Positions 8,596 to 16,477 of a stretch of 64,000 nt of DNA are shown here, piece by piece. A program made the position numbers and the translations under genes. Below the pieces are notes generated by a model. The model was not told where the DNA came from. It did no database searches and was given only the letters and a program-made list of their open reading frames with translations. Source of the DNA: Niastella caeni (GTDB lineage: Bacteria > Bacteroidota > Bacteroidia > Chitinophagales > Chitinophagaceae); contig NZ_STFF01000002.1 in NCBI RefSeq assembly GCF_004834005.1, positions 372,001 through 436,000 of the forward strand. Direction: 5' to 3'. How positions within the stretch are numbered: the first letter of the stretch is position 1; each line of letters begins with the position of its first letter.

Positions 8596-9504
8596 CTATA
8601 ACTTTTTGTTATAGTAACTGGTAGCCAGTTTAATAAAGAGTTGATTGATGCGATCTGCTTCAGATCCGCGACGTTGCATAAAGTAAAAAGCGCGGTGAAT
8701 TTGTAAACCTGCAATGGATAACCGAACCAACTCGCCATTCTTAAGTTGCCGGGCAACCGATCGTAAAGGCAGGAAACCCAGGCATACATCGTCGAGCAGA
8801 AAATTTTTCAGGGCTTCGGTTCCGCCCAAAACTATTTTATGCTGCAGGTCGGCAATGCTTATTTTGCATTTTTGCAGTGCTTCGGTAACCGCGGCCAGCG
8901 TACCGGACCCTCTTTCGCGTAAGGCTACGGGTATGCTTTTCAGATCTTCGGGAATAATATTCTTTTTCTTTACCATGTCGCTTTTGGCGCTGCACACCGG
9001 TATTACTTCATCTGTTAAAAAGAACTGATATTTTACTGAAGTGATGGTATTGCGGCCTTCTGTAATGGCGAGATCAATTTCATGATCGAGCAGGGCTTTT
9101 AAGATGTTTTCTGAATTGCGGTTCACCAGTGTGAGTTCAATATTGGGATATTGCTGGTGAAAGGCGGAAAAAACAGGCGGAATTACATATAACGAAATAG
9201 TAGTGCTGGTGCCCAGTGTAAGCGAACCTTTAGCCTGTTGCAGGTTCTTTTGTTTCGTAATGTCAAATTCCAACTGGCGTTGCAACTCGCGGCCTTTTAC
9301 CACGTACTCGAGTAATATTTTTCCTTCGCTGGTGAGCGACACCGAATTGCCTTTGCGTTCGAACAGGCTTACTTTATAATGTTTCTCCAGCGATTGTATA
9401 TGCTTGGTAATAGCCGGCTGGCTGATGTATAAGATGTCAGCTGCTTTAGAGAAGCTGAGATGCGTTGCGACTTCGAAGAATACTTCGTGACTATAGCTGA
9501 GCAT
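8596..9504 (-). CDS. LysR-family transcriptional regulator
   Basis: 302 residues. The N-terminal winged helix-turn-helix spans about residues 1-65, with the classic segment HLSFSKAADILYISQPAITKHIQSLE. The remainder is a periplasmic-binding-like effector domain (from about residue 90) with GTSTTI at the start of the ligand site. It resembles the CysB/CbbR/YeiE side of the family; the ligand cannot be told. LysR proteins often control a neighbour, here possibly the downstream threonine synthase, though the two are not divergent. Confidence 0.9.
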   Translation of the reverse strand: MLSYSHEVFFEVATHLSFSKAADILYISQPAITKHIQSLEKHYKVSLFERKGNSVSLTSEGKILLEYVVKGRELQRQLEFDITKQKNLQQAKGSLTLGTSTTISLYVIPPVFSAFHQQYPNIELTLVNRNSENILKALLDHEIDLAITEGRNTITSVKYQFFLTDEVIPVCSAKSDMVKKKNIIPEDLKSIPVALRERGSGTLAAVTEALQKCKISIADLQHKIVLGGTEALKNFLLDDVCLGFLPLRSVARQLKNGELVRLSIAGLQIHRAFYFMQRRGSEADRINQLFIKLATSYYNKKL

Positions 9505-9506
9505 AG

Positions 9507-9565
9507 TTGGTTGCCGGTTACCGGGTACCAGTTACCGGATAAACCGGCAACTGGCAACTGGTAAC
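9507..9565. repeat. GGTTACC heptamer array, partly self-inverted
   Basis: Units GGTTGCC, GGTTACC, GGGTACC, AGTTACC, then the inverted form GGCAACT, GGCAACT, GGTAACT. It fills the gap between the USP stop and the LysR start. Confidence 0.8.
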
Positions 9566-9570
9566 TTATA

Positions 9571-10398
9571 TCATTCATGAATAGCTACAATTGGAATGTG
9601 GCTGTGGTAGGCCAGCTTTTTGGTATGGCTGGTCTTGAACAAGCCACTCACAAAAGAGCGGTCTTTTGGTACAATAACGATCAGGTCGATATTTCTGTCG
9701 TCAACAAACTGGCTGATGGCATCAAAGAAATCATATTGCCTGATAAAATAAAATTCAGGTGAATAATCCTTCAACATCAATTCCAGTTTTGCTTTTTCTA
9801 CTTTAAACTCATCGGTCAATTGCACATAGTGCTCACTATCTACATTCACAATATGCAGGGCGGGTTTAAACAGGTCGAGCGTAGCTTTTAGCGGCGCTAC
9901 AGGTATGGTGGTGTCTACCTCCTTGAAATCGCTGGCCAGCACCACATTTTTGATCTTGCGGTATTTTGCGTCGGGCGGAATGATCAGTACCGGGCAAACG
10001 CCTTCTTTAGCCATATCCAGGGTGTTGCTTCCCATTAAGATCTGCTCGAGCCGGGTAGCGCCGGTAATGCCCATGATCACGATATCGATGCCCTGGTGAC
10101 GAACATACCGGGTAAGGGTTTCCACCAGGGAAGAACCTTTTTCGGTAACAAATTCAATAGTGACTTTGGCCACAGCCAGCAACTCATCTTTCAACTGGCT
10201 AAGGGCCTGGGTAAGTATAACTCGACGGTCATCATCGTCTTCGGTTAACGGAGAACCATCTGAGCCGCCTGTAATCTTATCAGACACATGTATTAATATA
10301 ATCTTTACATTTTGAATATCTGCAGCCATTTGCGCAGCAAAAAGGGCGGCATTTTTTGATGTGTCGGAAAAGTCAGTTGGAACCAACAGTTTCTTCAT
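9571..10398 (-). CDS. Universal stress protein, tandem UspA domains
   Basis: 275 residues made of two UspA-like domains (about 1-140 and 150-275). The first begins KKLLVPTDFSDTSKNAALFAAQMA and carries the nucleotide-loop signature MGITGATRLEQILMGSNT. The second begins KNVVLASDFKEVD and has a weaker loop (VPKDRSFVSGLFKTSHTKKLAYHSHIPIVAI). Cytosolic, probably ATP-binding at least in the first half. It is the first gene of a three-gene minus-strand series, although a repeat array separates it from the LysR gene. Confidence 0.9.
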   Translation of the reverse strand: MKKLLVPTDFSDTSKNAALFAAQMAADIQNVKIILIHVSDKITGGSDGSPLTEDDDDRRVILTQALSQLKDELLAVAKVTIEFVTEKGSSLVETLTRYVRHQGIDIVIMGITGATRLEQILMGSNTLDMAKEGVCPVLIIPPDAKYRKIKNVVLASDFKEVDTTIPVAPLKATLDLFKPALHIVNVDSEHYVQLTDEFKVEKAKLELMLKDYSPEFYFIRQYDFFDAISQFVDDRNIDLIVIVPKDRSFVSGLFKTSHTKKLAYHSHIPIVAIHE

Positions 10399-10514
10399 GT
10401 ATTTGATAGTTTTTGGGAAGTTACAAATTAATGATCATTCAATAAAAACAGGATCAATCGTTTGCATTATTTTTTCGATATATGAGCGGGGAAATTTCCC
10501 TAATTTTAAAACTC

Positions 10515-10579
10515 GTCAATGGTGAATGGTCAATGGGATATCGCAGGTCGAGGCGCCGAAACTTTATTCACCATTCACG
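10515..10579. repeat. GTCAATG/GTGAATG heptamer array with inverted mate
   Basis: 10515-10537 reads GTCAATG GTGAATG GTCAATG; the inverted fragment TTCACCATTCACG is at 10566-10579. It lies between the divergent USP and hexosaminidase genes, so it may overlap their promoters. Confidence 0.7.
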
Positions 10580-10595
10580 ATAAATAAAGACTAAT

Positions 10596-12503
10596 ATGAA
10601 ATCACTCAGCCTGTTTTTTATTTGTTTCTGGATGGTTACCACCGCTGTTTCTCAATCCGCAACAGAGATCTCCATTATTCCGCAACCCGTATCGCTCGAA
10701 AAAAAGAGCGCCCGTTTTGTGTTGAATAATCAAACCAAAATAGTGTCTGATACCAGGAATGCCGATGTTCAACGCATCGTTCGTTCTTTTACCAACCAGG
10801 CGCGCAAGGCTACCGGTTTTACAATGGCGCAGGCAGCCCCGGCTACTAAAGCCAATGTGATCAGTTTTTCACTCAACCGTTCTCCCGATAAAGTTATTGG
10901 AAAAGAAGGCTATACAATAGACGTAACAGCTACCGGCGTACAGGTTGCCGCCAATGATGCCGCCGGTTTGTTTTATGCTGTGCAAACACTGTTCCAGTTG
11001 CTTCCCAAAGAAATAGAAAGCCAAACGGTAGTGAAGAAAACCAACTGGGTTATTCCCGGTGTGCAGATCACCGATTACCCGCGCTTTGCCTGGCGGGGTT
11101 TGATGTTTGATGTGGTGCGTCACTTTTTTACCAAAGAGCAGGTGAAACAGTACATTGATGAAATGGTAAAGTATAAATACAATTTATTGCATTTACACCT
11201 CACCGATGACCAGGGCTGGCGCGTTGAGATCAAGTCGCTTCCAAAATTAACCGAAGTAGGCGCCTGGCGGGTAGATAAGACCGGTACGTTCGGTACGTTT
11301 ACGCCGCCCACTGAAAATGAACCGCGCACCTACGGTGGCTTTTATACCCATAACGATATTAAAGAACTGGTGCAGTATGCTGCGGACCGGTTTGTGAATA
11401 TTCTCCCCGAAGTAGATGTGCCCGGGCATAGCATGGCTGCTGTTGCAGCGTATCCCGAACTGTCGTGCACCCCTGGTACCTACCGCGTAAGCTCTGGGGA
11501 GAAATTCATGCAGTGGACCGATACCGGTTTTTATGCACTCGTCGACAACACGCTTTGCCCCGCGAACGATAAAGTGTACGAAGTGCTGGATAAAGTGTTC
11601 ACCGAAGTAGCGCAGCTTTTTCCGTTTGAATACATTCACATGGGGGGCGATGAGTGCGCGAAAAACTTCTGGGAAAAAAGCGAGGCTGTTAAACAGTTGA
11701 TGCAAAAAGAAGGGTTAAAAGACCTGCATGAAGTGCAAAGCTATTTTGTAAAGAAAGTAGAAAAGATCATTGAATCGAAAGGGAAGAAGATGATAGGGTG
11801 GGATGAAATACTGGAAGGCGGCCTGGCGCCGAACGCAGCCGTAATGAGCTGGCGTGGTTCGAAAGGTGGCGCCGAAGCTGCCAAAATGCAACATGAAGTG
11901 GTAATGAGCCCCAACAACAATACCTACATCGACCTGATGCAGGGCGATGCAGCTATTGAGCCTCCTGTTTATAAAAGTGTACGGTTAAAAGATTCTTATA
12001 AGTTTGAACCGGTACCTGAGGGCGTTGATCCCAGGTTTATAAAAGGCGGACAAGCGAATCTGTGGACGGAACAGATCTACAACATGCGTCATGCGCAGTA
12101 TATGACCTGGCCGCGTGCATTTGCAGTAGCTGAGTGTGTTTGGTCGCCTGCGGCCAAAAAGAACTGGAATGACTTTATACGCCGGGTAGAAGATCATTTT
12201 GAGCGGTTCAATGTAGCCGAGATCAAATACGCGCCCAGTATGTACGATCCTATCTTTGATGTTAGTAAAGATGGAGATCAACTGAAACTAGCTATGAGCA
12301 CCGAGGTAGAAGGGCTGGATATTTATTACAGCTTTGATAATTCATTCCCCGACCGCTTTTATCCAAAATATACGCAACCGGTGAAAATTCCCATAGATGC
12401 GCAAAATGTAAAAGTGATCACCTACAGAGGCAAAGAACCTATTGGCCGCATGATCACGATTACGGTGGCGGATTTGAAGAAGCGAGCGGACAAGAAGAAG
12501 TAA
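10596..12503 (+). CDS. Beta-N-acetylhexosaminidase, GH20
   Basis: 635 residues with a Sec signal peptide (cleavage probably after AVSQS). It removes terminal N-acetylglucosamine or N-acetylgalactosamine from chitin fragments, peptidoglycan or glycoproteins in the periplasm or outside the cell. Domains: GH20b-type N-terminal domain about 25-150, a TIM-barrel GH20 catalytic domain about 155-500 with the substrate-assisted catalytic pair D352-E353 in HMGGDE, and a C-terminal chitobiase/hexosaminidase beta-sandwich about 555-625. Single gene with its own terminator. Confidence 0.95.
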   Translation: MKSLSLFFICFWMVTTAVSQSATEISIIPQPVSLEKKSARFVLNNQTKIVSDTRNADVQRIVRSFTNQARKATGFTMAQAAPATKANVISFSLNRSPDKVIGKEGYTIDVTATGVQVAANDAAGLFYAVQTLFQLLPKEIESQTVVKKTNWVIPGVQITDYPRFAWRGLMFDVVRHFFTKEQVKQYIDEMVKYKYNLLHLHLTDDQGWRVEIKSLPKLTEVGAWRVDKTGTFGTFTPPTENEPRTYGGFYTHNDIKELVQYAADRFVNILPEVDVPGHSMAAVAAYPELSCTPGTYRVSSGEKFMQWTDTGFYALVDNTLCPANDKVYEVLDKVFTEVAQLFPFEYIHMGGDECAKNFWEKSEAVKQLMQKEGLKDLHEVQSYFVKKVEKIIESKGKKMIGWDEILEGGLAPNAAVMSWRGSKGGAEAAKMQHEVVMSPNNNTYIDLMQGDAAIEPPVYKSVRLKDSYKFEPVPEGVDPRFIKGGQANLWTEQIYNMRHAQYMTWPRAFAVAECVWSPAAKKNWNDFIRRVEDHFERFNVAEIKYAPSMYDPIFDVSKDGDQLKLAMSTEVEGLDIYYSFDNSFPDRFYPKYTQPVKIPIDAQNVKVITYRGKEPIGRMITITVADLKKRADKKK

Positions 12504-12540
12504 TTAGCAAATGTGCAAATGGGAAAATGTGCAAATGAAA
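12504..12540. repeat. TGCAAATG octamer array
   Basis: Units AGCAAATG, TGCAAATG, GGAAAATG, TGCAAATG directly after the hexosaminidase stop codon. The same family occurs at 28986-29020 and 30021-30060. Confidence 0.75.
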
Positions 12541-12550
12541 GACATAAGAA

Positions 12551-12592
12551 TGGTCCGATGGTCTTGAACTATCGGACCATTTACTTTTTTAT
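12551..12592 (+). terminator. Terminator after the hexosaminidase gene
   Basis: Perfect 9-bp stem TGGTCCGAT/ATCGGACCA followed by a T-rich tract. Confidence 0.85.
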
Positions 12593-12857
12593 AAAAATAG
12601 GAACGCCGGCCGTACTAGTTTAATCCTTCACGTGTACATAGGCGTTCCCCTGGCAAGAAGAGATGTATACTAAATAGATAAATTCACAAATTAACATTCG
12701 TTCTTTTCAAACTAATGGCAAAATATTTTTTGTCGTAATATTTAAAGAAATGATTTTGCTGTTCTTTTATATATGTACTCTGCTCGTTGTTACAACAAAG
12801 TAACGTTGCTATGCCCGGCACCTGCCGCCTCTCTTCTCACATTATCTAATCTTTAAC

Positions 12858-12953
12858 ATGCTTACTAAAGGGAAGGCGCAACGTATTTATTGCCTGGCCT
12901 GTCAATATAGTAGATCATCGACCCGGTACAACAAGGTGATGATTAACCGCTAA
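12858..12953 (+). CDS. Possible 31-codon small ORF
   Basis: ATG at 12858, stop TAA at 12951-12953. The peptide contains a Cys pair (YCLACQY) followed by a basic/serine-rich tail. It sits upstream of the orphan terminator at 13015-13046. I do not recognise it and list it only because the transcript appears to need an explanation; chance occurrence is quite possible. Confidence 0.2.
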   Translation: MLTKGKAQRIYCLACQYSRSSTRYNKVMINR

Positions 12954-13014
12954 GCGCTTGTAGTGGTTCCTGCACGTAAATAGTTACAGGTTTAGGGTTT
13001 AATCAATCATTTCA

Positions 13015-13046
13015 AAAGGTCCTTTGTGAAAACGGAGGGCCTTTTT
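13015..13046 (+). terminator. Orphan terminator-like hairpin
   Basis: Stem AAGGTCCT/AGGGCCTT with one wobble, extended by weaker pairs, followed by six T residues. There is no coding gene directly upstream on the same strand after the hexosaminidase terminator. Confidence 0.7.
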
Positions 13047-13171
13047 TGTAGAAATTCCGTCTCAGGTTGCAGAATTTATAAATAGGGTATTGTGGGCGGT
13101 TGGGGTTTAATGTTTCGTTAACAGGAATTCTACTGTTATTAGCTGCTAAGGCATAAATAATGTAGGTAAGA

Positions 13172-13213
13172 GGCAATAGACAATGGGCAATTAGCAATAA
13201 GCAATGGGCAAAT
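13172..13213. repeat. RGCAATR heptamer array
   Basis: Consecutive units GGCAATA, GACAATG, GGCAATT, AGCAATA, AGCAATG, GGCAAAT: a clean 7-bp period. Related arrays are at 39069-39140 and 46110-46345. Confidence 0.85.
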
Positions 13214-13385
13214 GCCTAAAAGCAATAAAGCCCAATTTGCAAAACCCGGGATCCAATAAAGCAAAATGTAAAAGTGGCCAGCGGAAATTGGCAATATATA
13301 ACAGAAGTAATAGGTATCTAAAAGATATTCTTCCTCCCCTTTAGGGGCGGGGGCAAATAGGTAAGTTAAGGGGTATTATCATCAC

Positions 13386-13420
13386 AAGGCTTTCCCGGTT
13401 AATCGGGAAGGCCTTTCTTT
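13386..13420 (+). terminator. Second orphan terminator-like hairpin
   Basis: 12-bp stem (AAGGCTTTCCCG/CGGGAAGGCCTT, one wobble) followed by TTTCTTTTT. No coding gene precedes it. Confidence 0.75.
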
Positions 13421-13591
13421 TTGGTATGAACCGCATACGATATGGTAACAGTATGGGTATTTGCCTATAGGGGTTGTACGGGAGTTGCACCGGAGTTGCA
13501 CTGCTGCTCCCTGTTCAGTGCAATTCCCGGTGGCGGGGTCAGTGCTGAATATAGCCTTATCCAAATACTGTTTTACGTTCCGGGTGTAATG

Positions 13592-13620
13592 AAAAAGCCC
13601 CCGACGATACCGTTGGGGGC
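13592..13620 (-). terminator. Terminator of icd
   Basis: On the minus strand: 10-bp GC-rich stem (GCCCCCAACG/CGTCGGGGGC) followed by five T residues, 45 bp after the icd stop codon. Confidence 0.85.
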
Positions 13621-13664
13621 CTGTAATAATTATGTAACCAGTTGATTTTGATAACCTGTGAATC

Positions 13665-14900
13665 TTAGAGACCCATCTTCTTCTTCAGGTTAGCATCGAT
13701 GGCATCCAGAAATTCTTCAGTATACAGGAAGTGTTTTCCATGTTCTACTTTATTTCCATGAACACAAACGGCCAAATCTTTAGTCATTTTACCACTTTCA
13801 ACTGTTTCTATACAAGTAGACTCTAATGTGTTGCAGAAGTCTATAAGTGCCTGGTTGCCGTCCAGCTTACCGCGGAAGGCCAATCCTCTTGTCCATGCAA
13901 AGATAGATGCGATGGGGTTGGTGCTGGTAGGCTTGCCGGCCTGGTGATCGCGATAGTGGCGTGTTACGGTGCCATGGGCTGCTTCAGCTTCCATGGTTTT
14001 GCCGTCGGGGGTAATCAATACAGAGGTCATTAAGCCCAGAGAACCAAAGCCTTGTGCTACGGTGTCGCTTTGAACGTCGCCATCGTAGTTTTTACAGGCC
14101 CAAACAAAATTGCCGTTCCATTTCAGGGCGCTGGCAACCATGTCGTCGATCAAGCGGTGCTCGTATACGATACCGGCTTGTTGGAAGGCTTGTTTGAACT
14201 CGTTTTCAAAGATCTCAGAGAAAATGTCTTTGAAACGTCCGTCATATTTTTTGAGAATGGTGTTTTTGGTGCTCAAATACAACGGCCATTTTTTGCTGAG
14301 GGCCATGTTAAAGCAGCTACGGGCAAATCCCTTGATGCTTTCGTCGGTGTTATACATGGTCATGGCAACACCGTCACCTTTAAAATTGTATACTTCAAAA
14401 GTTTGCGGTTCGCCGCCATCTTCAGGAGTAAAGGTCATGGTGAGTTTGCCTTTTCCTTTGATCACTGAATCGGTAGCCCGGTACTGATCGCCAAAAGCAT
14501 GACGGCCAACGATAATGGGGGCTGTCCAGTTGGTAACCAGGCGGGGAATATTGTTGATTACGATAGGTTCACGGAAAACGGTGCCATCGAGAATGTTACG
14601 GATGGTACCATTGGGGCTCTTCCACATTTGCTTGAGGGTGAACTCCTTTACCCGTGCTTCATCGGGTGTAATAGTAGCACATTTGATTCCTACACCATAC
14701 TGTTTGATAGCATTGGCGGCATCAATAGTAACCTGGTCATTGGTCTTGTCGCGGTATTCAATACCCAGGTCGTAATACTTAATATCGACGTTAATGTAGG
14801 GGAGGATGAGTTTATCCTTGATGAACTTCCAGATAATGCGTGTCATTTCATCGCCATCCAGTTCTACAACAGGATTCTGTACATTGATTTTTTGTGCCAT
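13665..14900 (-). CDS. icd: NADP-dependent isocitrate dehydrogenase, eukaryote-like (IDH1/2) type
   Basis: 411 residues from the ATG at 14898-14900; the longer frame adds 21 poor residues. It oxidatively decarboxylates isocitrate to 2-oxoglutarate in the TCA cycle. Family landmarks are [13 protein letters not shown] at the N-terminus, the isocitrate-binding KSPNGTIRN, the metal/substrate segment [15 protein letters not shown] with [10 protein letters not shown], and the NADP region [16 protein letters not shown]. The sequence matches homodimeric subfamily II enzymes rather than E. coli Icd. Its terminator is at 13592-13620. Confidence 0.96.
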   Translation of the reverse strand: MAQKINVQNPVVELDGDEMTRIIWKFIKDKLILPYINVDIKYYDLGIEYRDKTNDQVTIDAANAIKQYGVGIKCATITPDEARVKEFTLKQMWKSPNGTIRNILDGTVFREPIVINNIPRLVTNWTAPIIVGRHAFGDQYRATDSVIKGKGKLTMTFTPEDGGEPQTFEVYNFKGDGVAMTMYNTDESIKGFARSCFNMALSKKWPLYLSTKNTILKKYDGRFKDIFSEIFENEFKQAFQQAGIVYEHRLIDDMVASALKWNGNFVWACKNYDGDVQSDTVAQGFGSLGLMTSVLITPDGKTMEAEAAHGTVTRHYRDHQAGKPTSTNPIASIFAWTRGLAFRGKLDGNQALIDFCNTLESTCIETVESGKMTKDLAVCVHGNKVEHGKHFLYTEEFLDAIDANLKKKMGL

Positions 14901-15094
14901 AAATGCGTTGTTTTTGCCTTCAAATAAGGGTGCAAACCTACAGCAGAATGGCCAAATGTGCAAAAGGCTTTTTAGCTACCCAACAGCGCTCATGTATGAT
15001 GTTTTTCCATCGTCTGGTACATAGATGTACTTAAAAGACAGAGGCTCCCGGTCAAACACCAACTAATAATTGTTGATAAATTATAACTTGCAGT

Positions 15095-15697
15095 ATGGTT
15101 GCTATATTACAAAAGTATATAGACCAGTTTATTGATCTTCCTGCGGAAGAACTGGAAGCGCTTATTAATTCCATTGAGGTAAGATCAGTTGACAAGAAAG
15201 TTCGACTAACCGACGTTAGCGAAACAGAGAAGTATCTGTATTTCGTTATAAAGGGGTTGGCGCGGAAGTTTTTTTATAAAGGCAAAGAAGAGATAATTAC
15301 CCAGATAGCCAAAGAAGGAGAGCTGATCTCTTCTTCTGTGTCGTATTTTTCAGGAATGCCTTCAGGATATGTGATCGAGACCGTTGAGCCTACTACTTTT
15401 TATTCCCTTCACCGCGACAGAGCAGAACAGCTATATAGCCGGTACCCTAAATTAGAACGGTTGAGCCGGTTGATCATTACCGAATTATTTTTACAGAAAG
15501 AAGTATGGGAATTAGAGCGTATCCGTTATAGTACCAAAGAGCGTTTTTTGCGTTTTATGACAGATAACCCGGAGTTGTTTCAGCGGGTGCCACAAAAGTA
15601 CCTGGCATCTTACCTGAATATAAAACCCGAAACGTTCAGCCGGCTTAAGCATTTGCTGAGAACGAAAAAAAGCTCAGATGCTCCTTATCTTAAATGA
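15095..15697 (+). CDS. Crp/Fnr-like regulator, first of a tandem pair
   Basis: 200 residues. A cyclic-nucleotide-binding-type beta-roll covers about 10-120 (VDKKVRLTDVSETEKYLYFVIKGLARKF is the usual start). It is followed by a long helix and a C-terminal helix-turn-helix (RVPQKYLASYLNIKPETFSRLKHLL). The canonical cAMP phosphate cassette is not evident, as is usual for Bacteroidota members, so the ligand is unknown. The second copy begins 9 bp after this stop codon on the same strand, so the two are probably co-transcribed. Confidence 0.88.
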   Translation: MVAILQKYIDQFIDLPAEELEALINSIEVRSVDKKVRLTDVSETEKYLYFVIKGLARKFFYKGKEEIITQIAKEGELISSSVSYFSGMPSGYVIETVEPTTFYSLHRDRAEQLYSRYPKLERLSRLIITELFLQKEVWELERIRYSTKERFLRFMTDNPELFQRVPQKYLASYLNIKPETFSRLKHLLRTKKSSDAPYLK

Positions 15698-15706
15698 TGA
15701 TTTTCT

Positions 15707-16318
15707 ATGGGGGAAAAAATTATTGGTGCCAGGGAATGTTACGAACAATTACTGGTACACCTGAAACGGTTTTCATCGATTAGCCGGGAAGGGATGGAAC
15801 AATTAATACCTTATCTGGAAATCCGCCGCTTTGATAAAAAAAAGAAGCTGGTTAACCAGGGCGAAATGGAGAATTACCTGAATGTAGTGGTCCAAGGCCT
15901 CGTTCGCAAATATGTGCCTTATTCCATCAGGGGAGAAGTAACCCTGCAACTCGCCACCGAAGGCCATATCATACAATCTGAAATTTCCTTTCATCACCGT
16001 GTACCATCCGATGTAATTATTCAAACCCTGGAACCTACCGTGCTGGTATCTATTCACTACGATCGCATGCAGGAAGCGCTGAACAAAATTCCTGAAGCGG
16101 AAGCCCTGGGCCGGGCCATCATTATGCAGATGTTCATTAAAAAAGACGCCCGCTATTTCGATCAGTTAAAAACTTCTACCCGCGAACGCTTTCTCGAATA
16201 CATGAACACGCACCCGCACATGTTGCAACGCGTGCCGCAAAAAATTTTAGCTTCTTACCTCAATATTAAACCGGAGACTTTTAGCAGGTTAAAACATTTG
16301 TTGTTGCAGAAGAAATAG
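15707..16318 (+). CDS. Crp/Fnr-like regulator, second of a tandem pair
   Basis: 203 residues, clear paralogue of the preceding gene: same beta-roll start (RRFDKKKKLVNQGEMENYLNVVVQGLVRKY), same dimerisation helix, and a nearly identical recognition end (RVPQKILASYLNIKPETFSRLKHLL). The sensory halves have diverged far more than the DNA-binding ends, which suggests different signals acting on similar operators, possibly as heterodimers. The stop codon TAG is the first element of the GTTTRTG array that follows. Confidence 0.88.
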   Translation: MGEKIIGARECYEQLLVHLKRFSSISREGMEQLIPYLEIRRFDKKKKLVNQGEMENYLNVVVQGLVRKYVPYSIRGEVTLQLATEGHIIQSEISFHHRVPSDVIIQTLEPTVLVSIHYDRMQEALNKIPEAEALGRAIIMQMFIKKDARYFDQLKTSTRERFLEYMNTHPHMLQRVPQKILASYLNIKPETFSRLKHLLLQKK

Positions 16319-16477
16319 TTTGTGGTTTGTGGTTTATGGTTTGTGGTTGCTGCCGCGCTTTGAGATTCGCTATTGGTTTCAGCAGATGAAACTGCAAAAT
16401 CGCGAGATTGAAATAAAGTAATGAATTCACGATTATAAAGAACTACAAACCACAAACCATAAACCATAAACTATAAA
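16318..16477. repeat. Paired GTTTRTG heptamer element, copy 2
   Basis: Left arm 16318-16350 (GTTTGTG GTTTGTG GTTTATG GTTTGTG GTTGC) starts at the stop codon of the second Crp/Fnr gene. Right arm 16441-16477 is its inverted form and includes the mntH stop codon at 16471-16473. It separates two convergent genes; no classical GC-rich terminator is seen, so the element itself may act as one. Confidence 0.85.

Larger units (their letters stand above)
12593..13591. other. 1 kb region without a clear gene, several hairpins; possible small RNA locus
   Basis: No ORF with family resemblance is visible. The stretch holds an inverted repeat GGAACGCC/GGCGTTCC (12600-12607 and 12641-12648), two terminator-like hairpins on the + strand (13015-13046 and 13386-13420) with no coding gene in front of either, a 31-codon ORF at 12858-12953 and a heptamer array at 13172-13213. 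Two orphan terminators suggest one or two short non-coding transcripts. I do not recognise tmRNA, RNase P, SRP or 6S RNA signatures. Confidence 0.5.

Noticed and set aside
14052..14927. Several long antisense ORFs opposite icd (and similar ones opposite lpdA)
   Set aside because: Typical antisense shadows of conserved, codon-biased housekeeping genes; none shows its own motif or start region.
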